From: Stappia indica | Lineage (GTDB): Bacteria > Pseudomonadota > Alphaproteobacteria > Rhizobiales > Stappiaceae | Direction: 5' to 3' | NCBI RefSeq assembly: GCF_009789575.1 | Contig: NZ_CP046908.1 | Coordinates: 4,121,001-4,185,000, forward strand | Length of the DNA stretch: 64,000 nucleotides | In this document: positions 31,673 through 40,907 of the stretch, one piece after another | How positions within the stretch are numbered: the stretch's first letter is position 1 | Layout: each line of letters opens with the position of its first letter | Program-made: the position numbers and the translations under genes | The notes under the pieces: generated by a model | What the model saw: the letters and a program-made list of their open reading frames with translations, nothing else | Databases searched by the model: none | Told to the model about the DNA's origin: nothing

Positions 31673-34188
31673 TCCATAGCCTCCTTGACCAGATCGCCTG
31701 CGGCCCCTGCGAGAAGCGCTTCCTGCGCCTCGCCGAACACGGGTTCCTTGCCGATTTCCAGCATGACCGGAACGGCAAGTGGCGAAACCCGCGCCAGGGA
31801 AGTATGCGCGATTCGCCCCCGAATTCGGGCAAGAAGTTCGCCCAATCTGGAGATATCCAGAAGTCCTGTCGCCGCATCCGCGAAAGTCGCCTGCAGCAGA
31901 ATGTGATCCGGCTCGTGCCGGCGCAGAACGTCATAGATCAGATCGGCGGAGACCGTAACCTGCCGGCCGCTTTTTTCCTGCCCCGGATGCCGGCGCTCGA
32001 TCAGTCCGGCGATCACGGCGCAGGTCCGGAACGTGCGTTTCATCAGGCTCGATTCGGCCAGCCAGGCGTCGAGATCGTCGCCGAGCATGTCCTCGTCGAA
32101 GAGCTGGTCGAGCGACAATTGGCCGCGTGCGATCATTGCATCGATGTCGACCAGCCCCCACACGGCGAGCGCGTAGTCGTTGGCGACGAAACCCATCGGC
32201 TGGGCGCCGAACCGCTCCAGCCGCCGGGTCAGCAGCATGCCGAGGGTCTGGTGGGCGAGGCGTCCTTCGAAGGGATAGCAGACGAGGTAGTGCTTGTCCG
32301 CGCGCGGGAAGGTCTCGACCAGCAGGCCGTCGGGTTGCGGCAGGGCCGAGCGCAGCTTCTGGATCTCCAGCCATTCGCGCACCTGGTGCGGCAGCGCCTG
32401 CCAGCTCGCCGGATCGGCGAGCATCGCCCGCACGCCGGCAGCCAGATAGGTGGAGAGCGGAAACTTGCCGCCCTGGTAGGACGGAACCTTCGGTGCCTGG
32501 GCGCGGGCCCGCGACACATAGGCCTCGTTTTCCCGCAATCCCTCGAAGCGCAGGATCTCGCCGGAGAACAGGAACGTGTCGCCGAGCGTCAGCTGCTCGA
32601 CGAACCATTCCTCGATCTCGCCGAGCATGCGCCCGCCGCGGCCGATCGGCGTGCGCCGTCCTTCCGACCTGGAGCGCACCAGGCGGACCTTGAGCATCGG
32701 CGCCTCGACGATGGTGCCGACATTGAGGCGGTATTGCTGGGCGATCCTGGGATGCGACAGGCGGAAGCGTCCGTCCGGCTGGCGCTTCAGCCGCGCATAT
32801 CGGTCGTAGGTCCGCAGCGCATATCCGCCGGTCGCGACGAAATCGACCACCTGTTCGAAGCGCTCCCAGGCGAGGTCGCGATAGGTCTCGGCGGAGCGGA
32901 TCTCGTCGAAGAGTTCCAGCGGGTCGAAGGGGCCGGCGCAGGCGCAGCCGAGCACATGCTGGGCAAGCACGTCGAGCGCGCCCTTGCGCAAGGGAGGCGT
33001 GTCCTGCCTGCCGGCGCGCGAGGCGTCGAGCGCGGCCTTGCATTCCAGCACCTCGAAGCGGTTGGCCGGCACCAGGATCGCACGCGAGGGCTCGTCCATG
33101 CGGTGATTGGCGCGGCCGATGCGCTGGGCGAGGCGGCTTGCCCCTTTCGGCGCGCCGACATTGATCACGAGATCGACGTCGCCCCAGTCGATGCCGAGGT
33201 CCAGCGAGGAGGTGCAGACGATGGCGCGAAGCGAGCCGGAGGCCATCGCCGCCTCGACCTTGCGCCGCTGACCGACGTCGAGCGAGCCGTGATGCAGGGC
33301 GATCGGCAGGTTGTCCTCGTTGGCGTGCCACAGGGCCTGGAACAGCATCTCGGCTTGCGAGCGCGTGTTGACGAAGACGAGCGAAGTCCGGTGCTGCGAG
33401 ATGATCCGGTAGATGTCCGGCACCGCATGGCGGGCCGAATGCCCGGACCAGGGCAGCCGCTCGTCGCTGTCGAGGATGGTGATGTCCGGCTCCGCGCCGC
33501 CCGCGACCGTGACGACGTCGGCAAGCGCGCGGGGCGCTCCCTCGCGCTGCGGCACCAGCCAGGCGCGCAGCTCGTCCGGTTCGGCAACGGTCGCCGACAG
33601 GCCGATGGTGCGAAGCGAGGGCGCGACCCGGCGCAGCGCCGCAAGGCCGAGCGCGAGAAGGTCGCCCCGCTTGGAGGTGACCAGCGCATGCAGCTCGTCG
33701 AGGATCACCGTGTCCACGTCGGCCAGCATCTCGCGCCCCTGCGCATCCGACAGCAGCAGGGCGATCTGTTCCGGCGTCGTCAGCAGGATGTCGGGCGGGA
33801 CCTGCTTCTGCCGCTGCCGCTTGTGCGCCGGCGTGTCGCCGGTGCGGGTCTCGATGCGGATGTCGAGGCCGATCCCGGCGACGGGAGCCTCCAGGTTGCG
33901 GGCGATGTCCACCGCCAGCGCCTTCAGCGGCGAGATATAGAGCGTGTGGACGCCCCGGCGCGAACCGGCGGCTCCCGGCTTGCGACGCGGACGCTCGGAC
34001 AATGCGACGAGGCTGGGCAGGAAGCCGGCCAGCGTCTTGCCGGCGCCCGTCGGGGCGATCAGGAGCACCGAGCGGCGCGAGCGGGCGGTCTCCAACAGTT
34101 CCAGCTGATGCGCGCGCGGGCTCCAGCCGCGGCTTTCGAACCAGCGGGAGAAGCGTTCCGGCAGAAGGGGCGGGGCTGCGGCATCCAT
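31669..34188 (-). CDS. lhr: Ligase-associated DEXH-box DNA helicase (Lhr-core type)
   Basis: An ATP-dependent 3'-to-5' DNA helicase, 839 residues. Motif I is APTGAGKTLAGF (about residue 50), motif II is ILDELHAL (DELH box), and motif VI is RIGRANHRM. A winged-helix and the Lhr-core beta-barrel region follow, as expected for this subfamily. The start giving MDAAAPPLLPERFSRWF matches the family N-terminus. A longer in-frame start would run into the divergent exonuclease promoter. Lhr, PdeM, exonuclease and the ATP-dependent ligase form a known repair cassette. Here lhr-pdeM are divergent from the other two, with 83 nt between. Confidence 0.92.
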   Translation of the reverse strand: MDAAAPPLLPERFSRWFESRGWSPRAHQLELLETARSRRSVLLIAPTGAGKTLAGFLPSLVALSERPRRKPGAAGSRRGVHTLYISPLKALAVDIARNLEAPVAGIGLDIRIETRTGDTPAHKRQRQKQVPPDILLTTPEQIALLLSDAQGREMLADVDTVILDELHALVTSKRGDLLALGLAALRRVAPSLRTIGLSATVAEPDELRAWLVPQREGAPRALADVVTVAGGAEPDITILDSDERLPWSGHSARHAVPDIYRIISQHRTSLVFVNTRSQAEMLFQALWHANEDNLPIALHHGSLDVGQRRKVEAAMASGSLRAIVCTSSLDLGIDWGDVDLVINVGAPKGASRLAQRIGRANHRMDEPSRAILVPANRFEVLECKAALDASRAGRQDTPPLRKGALDVLAQHVLGCACAGPFDPLELFDEIRSAETYRDLAWERFEQVVDFVATGGYALRTYDRYARLKRQPDGRFRLSHPRIAQQYRLNVGTIVEAPMLKVRLVRSRSEGRRTPIGRGGRMLGEIEEWFVEQLTLGDTFLFSGEILRFEGLRENEAYVSRARAQAPKVPSYQGGKFPLSTYLAAGVRAMLADPASWQALPHQVREWLEIQKLRSALPQPDGLLVETFPRADKHYLVCYPFEGRLAHQTLGMLLTRRLERFGAQPMGFVANDYALAVWGLVDIDAMIARGQLSLDQLFDEDMLGDDLDAWLAESSLMKRTFRTCAVIAGLIERRHPGQEKSGRQVTVSADLIYDVLRRHEPDHILLQATFADAATGLLDISRLGELLARIRGRIAHTSLARVSPLAVPVMLEIGKEPVFGEAQEALLAGAAGDLVKEAME

Positions 34189-34271
34189 TCCGTCCAGAGA
34201 TAGTTGTTCCTTGTCTGTTCGTCGAGCCGGGATGCATTCCCAACCGGCCCGAACGCTCCTACATAGGAAGA

Positions 34272-35369
34272 ATGATGCGCGAGGCTTCCTCTTCCGCGGC
34301 AACGGCCGGCGGCGATGTGCTGACCCTGACGGCGGCGGGGCTCTACTGTCCGGCGGGCGGGTTTCACATCGATCCCGTGCGCCCCGTCGAGCGGGCCCTG
34401 GTGACCCATGGCCATGCCGACCATGCGCGTCCCGGCAATGGGACCGTCATGGCCTCGCGCGAGACGCTCGATATCATGGCGATCCGATATGGCGAGGATT
34501 TCACCGGCGCCCGCCAGGAGGCCGTCTCCGGCGAGGTCATCCGGATCGGCGATGTGCGCGTCTCCTTTCATCCGGCCGGCCATGTGCTCGGCTCCATGCA
34601 GGTGAAGATCGAGACGGCGAAGGGCACGCGTGTCGTCGTCTCGGGCGACTACAAGCGGCAGCCGGATCCGACCTGCGCGCCCTTCGAGCAGCTGGCCTGC
34701 GAGGTCTTCGTCACCGAGGCGACGTTCGGACTTCCTGTGTTCCGTCATCCGCCGGCCTCCGAGGAGATCGGCAAGCTGCTCAAGAGCCTGTCGCTGTTCC
34801 AGGGGCGCACGCATCTCGTCGGCGCCTACTCGCTCGGCAAGGCGCAGCGGGTGATCGCGGAACTGCGCGCCGCCGGGTACGAGCGCACGATCCATCTGCA
34901 CGGGGCGCTGGAGCGGCTTTGCAGCTACTATCAGGCGCAAGGGATCGACCTCGGGGCCTTGGAGCCCGTCGGACAGAGGGCGAAGGAGCTTGCCGGCGAG
35001 ATCGTGCTGTGCCCACCGGGCCAGCTCGCCGACCGCTGGGCCCGGCGCTTCGGCGATCCGGTGACGGCGGTTGCCAGCGGCTGGGTGCGAGTACGGGCCC
35101 GGGCAAGGCAGCGCGGCGCCGAGCTGCCGCTGGTCATCTCCGACCATGCCGACTGGGATGACTTGCGGGAAACCGTGGCGGAGACCGGGGCCGGCGAGAT
35201 ATGGGTTACGCACGGCGCCGAGGAGGCCCTCGTCCACTGGTGCCGGCAGCAGGGGCTTGCCGCCCGTCCGCTCAACCTCATCGGCTATGGCGACGAGGGC
35301 GATGCGGCCGAGCCGGCAGGTAAAGTCGAAACGGCGGAAACGGCCGCCGGAATCGGGAGCACGACATGA
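34272..35369 (+). CDS. Ligase-associated exonuclease (metallo-beta-lactamase / beta-CASP fold)
   Basis: A 365-residue nuclease of the beta-CASP type, predicted to process DNA ends. It has the metal-binding THGHADHARPG motif (about residue 45), the second His in FHPAGHVLGS, and Asp in VSGDYKRQPDP. ISDHADWDDL near the C-terminus is the last conserved element. It belongs to the Exo family of the Lhr/ligase repair cassette. AGGAAG precedes two adjacent ATGs, and either could be the start. Its stop overlaps the next gene by 4 nt (ATGA). Confidence 0.9.
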   Translation: MMREASSSAATAGGDVLTLTAAGLYCPAGGFHIDPVRPVERALVTHGHADHARPGNGTVMASRETLDIMAIRYGEDFTGARQEAVSGEVIRIGDVRVSFHPAGHVLGSMQVKIETAKGTRVVVSGDYKRQPDPTCAPFEQLACEVFVTEATFGLPVFRHPPASEEIGKLLKSLSLFQGRTHLVGAYSLGKAQRVIAELRAAGYERTIHLHGALERLCSYYQAQGIDLGALEPVGQRAKELAGEIVLCPPGQLADRWARRFGDPVTAVASGWVRVRARARQRGAELPLVISDHADWDDLRETVAETGAGEIWVTHGAEEALVHWCRQQGLAARPLNLIGYGDEGDAAEPAGKVETAETAAGIGSTT

Positions 35370-35788
35370 GCGAAGAGCATCGGGAACCGGACGGCCTGGC
35401 GGAGCCGGACGAGGGCTATGACGAGGAACTGCTCGACCTGTTCGATGAGTACCGCGAGTCCTTCGAGGACTACGACGCGGAGGCCGTGGCCGATTGCTTC
35501 GCCTATCCGGCGGTGATCTGGCAGTTCGGCAAGGGCAACGTCTTCCAGGACGAGGAGGAGCTGCTCGAGAATATCGAGACGCTGTTCGCCGCGCTGGAAA
35601 AGGAGGGCGTGGTGACCTCGGCCTTCGACATCCTCTCCGCCCATGTGGAGGGGGATGCCGCCATGGCGACGCTCACCTGGACCCAGTCGGACGCCGATGG
35701 CGAACCGGTGATCGAGTTCACCTGCCATTACCATCTCATCTACGACGGCGATGCCTGGCGGATCGCCATGATCGTCAACGAGCCCTGA
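35366..35788 (+). CDS. Small acidic NTF2-like protein within the DNA repair cassette
   Basis: A 140-residue soluble protein. The first 25 residues are very acidic (Glu/Asp-rich). The remainder fits the NTF2/SnoaL cone fold: a helix with DEYRESFEDYDAEAVADCFAYPAVIW, then ENIETLFAALEKEGV and beta strands ending in YHLIYDGDAWRIAMIVNEP. No nuclease or catalytic motif is obvious. NTF2-like domains bind small molecules or partners, so an accessory role is possible. It is translationally coupled to the exonuclease (ATGA overlap) and 18 nt before the ligase. That position is firm, but the function is unknown. Confidence 0.78.
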   Translation: MSEEHREPDGLAEPDEGYDEELLDLFDEYRESFEDYDAEAVADCFAYPAVIWQFGKGNVFQDEEELLENIETLFAALEKEGVVTSAFDILSAHVEGDAAMATLTWTQSDADGEPVIEFTCHYHLIYDGDAWRIAMIVNEP

Positions 35789-35806
35789 GGAATCCTTAGA
35801 GGAACG

Positions 35807-37459
35807 ATGCAGCGTTTCGCCGCCCTGCTGGACAGGCTGTCCTTCGAGCCGCGCCGGTCCGCAAAGCTCGCGCTGATGGCGGATTACTTCCGCAGCGAGA
35901 GCGATCCGGCGCGGGGGCTGGCGCTTGCCGCGCTGACCGGTGGTCTCAGCTTCCGCCATGCCAAGCCGGCGATGCTGCGGGCGCTGGTGGCCGAGCGCGT
36001 CGATCCGCACCTGTTCGAACTCTCCTACGACTTCGTCGGCGACCTGTCGGAGACCATCGCGCTGATCTGGCCGGCAGCCGGCCGGCAGGCGAGCGAGCCG
36101 CCGGACTTGCCCGAGGTGGTGGAGCGGCTGCAGCAGGCAGGGCGCGGCGAGGCGCCCGGCATGATCGCCGGATGGCTCGATGCGCTCGACGAGACCGGCC
36201 GCTGGGCGCTGCTGAAGCTGGTGACCGGCGGTTTGCGCGTCGGTGTCTCCGCGCGCCTCGCCAAGACCGCGGTCGCCGCGCTCGGCACGTTGCAGGCGGA
36301 CGATATCGAACAGGTCTGGCACGGGATGTCGCCGCCCTATGACGGGCTGTTCGCCTGGGCGCTGGGCGAGGGGGAGCAACCGCAGACCGACGATCCGGTG
36401 CCGTTCCGCCCGGCGATGCTGGCGCATCCGCTGGAGCCGCGCGACATGGAGGTGCTGGATACCGCCGACTTTGCGGCCGAGTGGAAGTGGGACGGCATCC
36501 GCGTGCAGGCCGCCGTCTCGCCAGGGCGCGACGGGCGGCTGCGCCGGCGCCTCTACAGCCGGACGGGCGACGACATTTCGGGTGCCTTTCCCGATCTGGT
36601 GGAGACGCTCGACTTCGACGCGGCCCTCGACGGCGAGTTGCTGGTGGTGATCGACGGCAAGGTGCAGAGCTTCAACGCCCTGCAGCAGCGCCTCAACCGC
36701 AAGACCGTCTCGGCGAAGATGATGCGCGAGCTGCCGGCGGCGATCCGGGTCTACGACCTGCTGGCGCTCGGCGGCGAGGACCTGCGCGAGCGGCCCTTTC
36801 GCGAGCGCCGGGCGATGCTGGAAGAGTTTCTCGGGCAGCTCGATCATCCGCGCATCGACCTGTCGCCGCTGGTGCCGTCACCGGACTGGGACGCGCTGGC
36901 CAAGGCCCGCGAGGCGCCGGCCGACCATCACGAGGGCGAGGACGCGGCGGCCATCGAGGGCCTGATGCTGAAGCGCTGGGACGCAGCCTATGTGCCGGGC
37001 CGGCCCAAGGGCCAATGGTACAAGTGGAAGCGCGATCCCTTCCGTGTCGATGCGGTGCTGATGTATGCGCAGCGCGGCCACGGCAAGCGCTCATCCTACT
37101 ATTCCGACTATACGTTCGGCGTCTGGCGCGACGGCGGGGAGGGGACGGAGCTCGTGCCCGTCGGCAAGGCCTATTTCGGCTTCACCGACGAGGAACTGCT
37201 GGAGATCGACCGCTTCGTGCGCCAGAACACGGTCAACCGTTTCGGCCCGGTGCGCGAGGTGCGCCACGAGCCGCAAGTCGGACTGGTGATCGAGGTCGCC
37301 TTCGAGGGGCTCAACCGCTCCACCCGGCACAAGTCGGGGGTCGCCATGCGCTTTCCGCGAGTGGCGCGGCTGCGCTGGGACAAGCCGCCGGCGGAGGCGG
37401 ACCGGATCGAGGCGCTGCTGGCCCTGCTGCCGCAGGACGAGGCGGCGGCCATGCGTTGA
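35807..37459 (+). CDS. ATP-dependent DNA ligase of the Lhr-associated cassette
   Basis: Seals DNA nicks using ATP, 550 residues. The adenylated Lys is K227 in EWKWDGIRVQ (motif I). Other nucleotidyltransferase motifs include LDGELLV (motif III-like) and YKWKRDPFRVDAVLMYA (motif V and following), with an OB-fold C-terminal domain. The first 200 residues are the DNA-binding helical domain. It corresponds to the PP_1105-type ligases linked to cisplatin damage response and to LigC of the Pseudomonas cassette. It is the last gene of exonuclease-NTF2-ligase, 18 nt after the NTF2-like gene. Confidence 0.93.
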   Translation: MQRFAALLDRLSFEPRRSAKLALMADYFRSESDPARGLALAALTGGLSFRHAKPAMLRALVAERVDPHLFELSYDFVGDLSETIALIWPAAGRQASEPPDLPEVVERLQQAGRGEAPGMIAGWLDALDETGRWALLKLVTGGLRVGVSARLAKTAVAALGTLQADDIEQVWHGMSPPYDGLFAWALGEGEQPQTDDPVPFRPAMLAHPLEPRDMEVLDTADFAAEWKWDGIRVQAAVSPGRDGRLRRRLYSRTGDDISGAFPDLVETLDFDAALDGELLVVIDGKVQSFNALQQRLNRKTVSAKMMRELPAAIRVYDLLALGGEDLRERPFRERRAMLEEFLGQLDHPRIDLSPLVPSPDWDALAKAREAPADHHEGEDAAAIEGLMLKRWDAAYVPGRPKGQWYKWKRDPFRVDAVLMYAQRGHGKRSSYYSDYTFGVWRDGGEGTELVPVGKAYFGFTDEELLEIDRFVRQNTVNRFGPVREVRHEPQVGLVIEVAFEGLNRSTRHKSGVAMRFPRVARLRWDKPPAEADRIEALLALLPQDEAAAMR

Positions 37460-37550
37460 TATTCCCGTGCGGCGGCCCGAGGTCACTTGATTGCCGGGCC
37501 GTCCCGTCGCAGGGTGCCTCGCGACGATTACCGAGCGAGGTCCGCACCGC

Positions 37551-38171
37551 ATGCAACGTGTCATCGACTACTACTATACCCACGCGTCCCCCTGGGCCTA
37601 TCTTGGTCATGCCGCCTTTCTGGAGATGGCGGACAAGCAGGGTTACGCCGTGCGCTTCCGGCCGGTCTCGCTCTCGGCCGTGTTTCCCGAGACCGGCGGC
37701 CTTCCGCTCGCCCGCCGCCATCCGGTGCGCCAGGCCTATCGCCTCATCGAGCTTCAGCGCTGGCGCGACCATCGCAAGGTGCCGCTGACCTTGCAGCCGG
37801 CCCATTTTCCGGTCAATCCGGACCTGGCCGACCGGATCGCCCTGGCGCTCGCCATCGATGGCGGCCCGGTCGCGGCCTATACCCAGGCGGTGTTCGAGGC
37901 CCTGTGGGTGAACGAACAGGATATCGCCGACGAGGCGGTGCATGTCGCGATCCTGACGGGCCTCGGGCTCGATCCGGCGGCGGTGATCGCCCATGCCGGC
38001 GAAAAGGCCATCGTCGAGCGCTACGAGGAACATCAGTCGGAGGCGATTGCCGGCGGCGTGTTCGGTTCGCCGAGCTATGTGCTCAATGGCGAGGTGTTCT
38101 GGGGCCAGGACCGGCTGGCACTGCTGGAAGAAGCGCTGGCGAGCGGCCGCCCGCCCTACGAGCAGCCGTAA
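37551..38171 (+). CDS. DsbA-like 2-hydroxychromene-2-carboxylate isomerase-family protein
   Basis: A 206-residue thioredoxin-fold protein of the HCCA isomerase/kappa-GST group. The active-site Ser occurs in THASPWAYLG (about residues 9-18). GVFGSPSYVLNGEVFWGQDRL near the C-terminus has the cis-Pro loop. HCCA isomerases act in naphthalene breakdown with glutathione, but no such pathway genes are near, so the substrate is unknown. The start giving MQRVIDYYYTH is used over an in-frame start 20 codons upstream. Confidence 0.85.
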   Translation: MQRVIDYYYTHASPWAYLGHAAFLEMADKQGYAVRFRPVSLSAVFPETGGLPLARRHPVRQAYRLIELQRWRDHRKVPLTLQPAHFPVNPDLADRIALALAIDGGPVAAYTQAVFEALWVNEQDIADEAVHVAILTGLGLDPAAVIAHAGEKAIVERYEEHQSEAIAGGVFGSPSYVLNGEVFWGQDRLALLEEALASGRPPYEQP

Positions 38172-38262
38172 GCCGCAAAGGCCGGGCGCGGCGGTCCGCT
38201 GCCGTGCTTTTGCCATGCCGGAGCGCCATGGTGGCGCCCGGTCCAGACCTGCGGAGAGCGAC

Positions 38263-38748
38263 ATGAAGCGGATAGCGATTTGCCTTGCCCTGATCGGTGC
38301 CATGGCTCCGGCTGCCGGGCTGGCCCAGTCCGCAGCCGGGTCGGGCGACCGGCCCGATGCGAATCCCGATCGCTACGTCCTCTCGCCCGCCGGGGAGAGC
38401 TTCCTGCGCCTCGACCGTCAGACCGGCCGCATCGCCCAGTGCGTGCAACGCGACGAGGCCTGGCGCTGCGTTCTCGTGCCGGATGTCCAGATCGTGCTGG
38501 AAGAGGAAATCGCGCGGCTGTCCGAGGAAGTGGCGAGCCTGCGCGCGGAAAACCGCAGGCTGGCGGAAAAGGCCGGCGAGCCGGCGGCACCTGAAGGCCG
38601 TGCGCCTGCGGCCCCCGAGCGTCACAGCCTGACGCCGGAGGAGGAAAAGGAGATCGACCGCGCGATGGACTTCACCGAGAAGGCGATGCGCCGCTTCTTC
38701 GGCATGATGAAGACGTTCCGCCAGGAATTCGAAGGCCTCGCCCAGTAG
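38263..38748 (+). CDS. Secreted hypothetical protein with coiled coil
   Basis: A 161-residue exported protein of unknown family. A signal peptide spans about residues 1-21 (AGLAQ end). The mature part begins with a beta-like unit (RYVLSPAGESFLRLDRQTGR) containing two Cys (CVQRDEAWRC), which could form a disulfide. Then follow a coiled coil (about residues 77-102, EEEIARLSEEVASLRAENRR), an Ala/Pro linker, and a C-terminal helix with SLTPEEEKEIDRAMDF and Phe/Met residues. Similar short proteins occur in alphaproteobacteria, but no role is known to me. Confidence 0.72.
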   Translation: MKRIAICLALIGAMAPAAGLAQSAAGSGDRPDANPDRYVLSPAGESFLRLDRQTGRIAQCVQRDEAWRCVLVPDVQIVLEEEIARLSEEVASLRAENRRLAEKAGEPAAPEGRAPAAPERHSLTPEEEKEIDRAMDFTEKAMRRFFGMMKTFRQEFEGLAQ

Positions 38749-38758
38749 GAGCGTTCCA

Positions 38759-38780
38759 GCTCCCGGGCGTACCCGGGAGC
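38759..38780. terminator. Hairpin between convergent genes
   Basis: GCTCCCGGG-CGTA-CCCGGGAGC, a perfect 9-bp stem with a 4-nt loop. It lies 11 nt after the secreted hypothetical gene and 20 nt before the end of the convergent thioesterase gene, so it may serve both directions. No T-run. Confidence 0.55.
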
Positions 38781-38799
38781 GGGGTGCGGTGTCGCAGCC

Positions 38800-39672
38800 T
38801 CAGTGCTTCATTGCCGCCTTGATGATGGCGCCGCGCACAGTGTCCTCCAGCTTTGCCGCCTTGCGGGTCTTCAGGTTCATCGCCAACGCCACCACGTCGC
38901 AGATCGCCGCCAGCCGCAGGGTGCGTGCCTCGAACAGGTAGTGACGGAACGAGAAGGTGGAGGTGGATGCGCCGGTCAGCCCGCTCATCGTCACGGCCGG
39001 CTCCCCCATTTTCAGCGGACTGGCCCAGACCAGCTTCATTTCGACGGCGACCCGTCCGAAGTCGCGCGCCTCCAGCCAGGCCTCGGTCATCGGCGTGCGG
39101 TTCCACAGATGCGGTGCCGCCTCGCTGAAACAGCCGACGGCGAAGCTGTCCTCCGCCCGTCCGTCCGGTCCGGCATGGCGCGGCAGGACGGTCGCCCGGT
39201 GGGTGATGGCGGCCCCGGCCGCCTCGATCTGGCGCGCGGTGAGCGACAGGGTCTCGGGGGTCGTCGGCAGGCTTCGCGGCAGCGCGGCGTCCGGCATCGG
39301 AGCTGCGGCGTCCTCGAAGCGGCGGCGCAGATCGCGTGCCACCTGGTCCGAGGGGGCATAGCCATCCACGGCAGTGGCCGCGATGGCGCCGTCGATGGTG
39401 CGCCGCAGCTGGTGCACGACCGTCAGCATGTAGGGACCGTCGAACGCGATGTGGCTGGTCATCACCAGCGTGTCGCCGGAATAGAGCTCCGCATGATAGC
39501 GCACATGGCGCGCGCGCCGGACACCGGCGACCGCATCGCTCAAGCCTGTGAGCAGGCGGAACTGGCGGTCGGCCTCGTCGAAGCGCGACAGGTAGAACTG
39601 GACGTTGAGATGGTCGTTCTCATCGCATTCCCAGCAATTTACGAAAGACAGCAATGTCTCGAAGGCGGGCAT
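38800..39672 (-). CDS. Double hot-dog acyl-CoA thioesterase-family protein
   Basis: A 290-residue protein made of two hot-dog folds. The first starts LSFVNCWECDENDHLNVQFYLSRFDEADRQF, the usual thioesterase pattern with an Asp/Asn and His near the active site. The second begins near TEAWLEARDFGRVAVEMKLVW and continues with TSTFSFRHYLFE. The layout resembles acyl-CoA thioesterases such as those of carnitine/betainyl-CoA metabolism. The substrate is unknown. The neighbouring downstream hydrolase gene does not settle it. Confidence 0.75.
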   Translation of the reverse strand: MPAFETLLSFVNCWECDENDHLNVQFYLSRFDEADRQFRLLTGLSDAVAGVRRARHVRYHAELYSGDTLVMTSHIAFDGPYMLTVVHQLRRTIDGAIAATAVDGYAPSDQVARDLRRRFEDAAAPMPDAALPRSLPTTPETLSLTARQIEAAGAAITHRATVLPRHAGPDGRAEDSFAVGCFSEAAPHLWNRTPMTEAWLEARDFGRVAVEMKLVWASPLKMGEPAVTMSGLTGASTSTFSFRHYLFEARTLRLAAICDVVALAMNLKTRKAAKLEDTVRGAIIKAAMKH

Positions 39673-39725
39673 GGTCGGCGTCTCGGTGGCTGTATGATGG
39701 GATGGGGGCCGGACAGGGAAGGGGG

Positions 39726-40694
39726 TCAGGCGGCGGCCAGGATGCGGTTCAGGAAGGCGTCGATGGCCCGGTTGCTGGTCCGGGCGATCTCCAGGTCGAA
39801 ATGCTGGAAGACGTGGCAGCCGCCGGGGTGGACGGCGATTTCGGCGGCGTTGCCGGCCGCGACCCAGCGGGCATGCATGAAGAGCGTGTCGTCGAGCAGC
39901 GGATCCGCACTGCCGACGACGAAATGCGCCGGCACCAGTCCGTGCAGATCGGCAAGCAGCGGCGAGATGTCCGGATCCGCCGCATCATGGCCGTGCGAGA
40001 GATAGTGGCGCACGAACATCTTGAGATCGCGGGTGTTGAGCACCAGCTTGTCGGCGCCCCAGTTGCGGGCGCTCGGGGTCAGCCGCAGGTCGAAGCAGCC
40101 GCAGGTGAAGACGGCGGCGCCGAAGCGCGCGGGAAGGTCGGTGCGCCCCCGCAGCCGCAGCAGCACCGCGGCCGCGAGATTGGCGCCCGCCGATTCGCCG
40201 CCTATGGCGAAACGATTGCCGCCGAACAGGCTTTCACCCTCGCCCAGCAGCCAGGCGGCCGCCGCCTCGCAATCGTCGGGCCCTTGCGGATAGGGGTGCT
40301 CGGGCGCCAGCCGATACTCGCAGGAGATGGCGGTGAGACCGGTGGCTTCCGCGATTTCCGCAAGGCGGGGGTCCTGTTCGTCCGCCGCGCCCAAGGTCCA
40401 GCCGCCGCCATGCAGGTGCAGATAGGCGCCGGTGGACGGGCGCGTCTTCGGCGCCAGGATGCGCAGGCGGACCTCGCCATGCGGTCCCGGCACGGCAATC
40501 TCCCGTGCGTCGGGGGAGCGGGGGGCGAGCGGGAAGGGGCCGAGCCCTTGCGCGCGCCTTTCGCGCACCACGGCAGGCGGATAGGCCCACTGGTCCGGCA
40601 GCAGGGTCAGGCGCCGCAGCAGGTCCTTGTTGAAGGCCTGCGTTTCCGCGGATGCCGCACCGAAGGGCGTGCGGGAAGATTCGTCTTCGACCAT
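39726..40694 (-). CDS. Alpha/beta hydrolase, hormone-sensitive-lipase family
   Basis: A 322-residue esterase-like enzyme. The oxyanion-hole motif is HLHGGGW, the nucleophile elbow is GGESAGAN (Ser), and the rest of the triad is probably Asp in SADPLLDD and His in GGCHVFQ. It belongs to the HSL/GDSAG group (arylesterases, short-chain lipases). The chosen ATG at 40694 avoids a TTG start 18 codons upstream. It runs the same way as the thioesterase gene, 53 nt upstream of it, so they could be cotranscribed. Confidence 0.83.
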   Translation of the reverse strand: MVEDESSRTPFGAASAETQAFNKDLLRRLTLLPDQWAYPPAVVRERRAQGLGPFPLAPRSPDAREIAVPGPHGEVRLRILAPKTRPSTGAYLHLHGGGWTLGAADEQDPRLAEIAEATGLTAISCEYRLAPEHPYPQGPDDCEAAAAWLLGEGESLFGGNRFAIGGESAGANLAAAVLLRLRGRTDLPARFGAAVFTCGCFDLRLTPSARNWGADKLVLNTRDLKMFVRHYLSHGHDAADPDISPLLADLHGLVPAHFVVGSADPLLDDTLFMHARWVAAGNAAEIAVHPGGCHVFQHFDLEIARTSNRAIDAFLNRILAAA

Positions 40695-40907
40695 GTCGCC
40701 GGGCGCCTCGTCTGCCAGTCGTGCCTGAAGGGAAGGTACTCCCGACAAGGCTAGTCGTATGACATCCTCCTGCCAAGCCCCAACCCGTTAAACCGATTGA
40801 TCTATCGGCATAAAGTGGTCTCGTGCCGGACCATCGGCAGGTTGCGCGCCTTGCGTGCAGGGCCGGCCGGCGGCATACTTCGTCGCCGTGGCGAGGCGGA
40901 CGGAACC

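Noticed and set aside
31804-34203. 799-codon frame antiparallel to lhr
   Set aside because: No recognisable domain; lhr has all helicase motifs.
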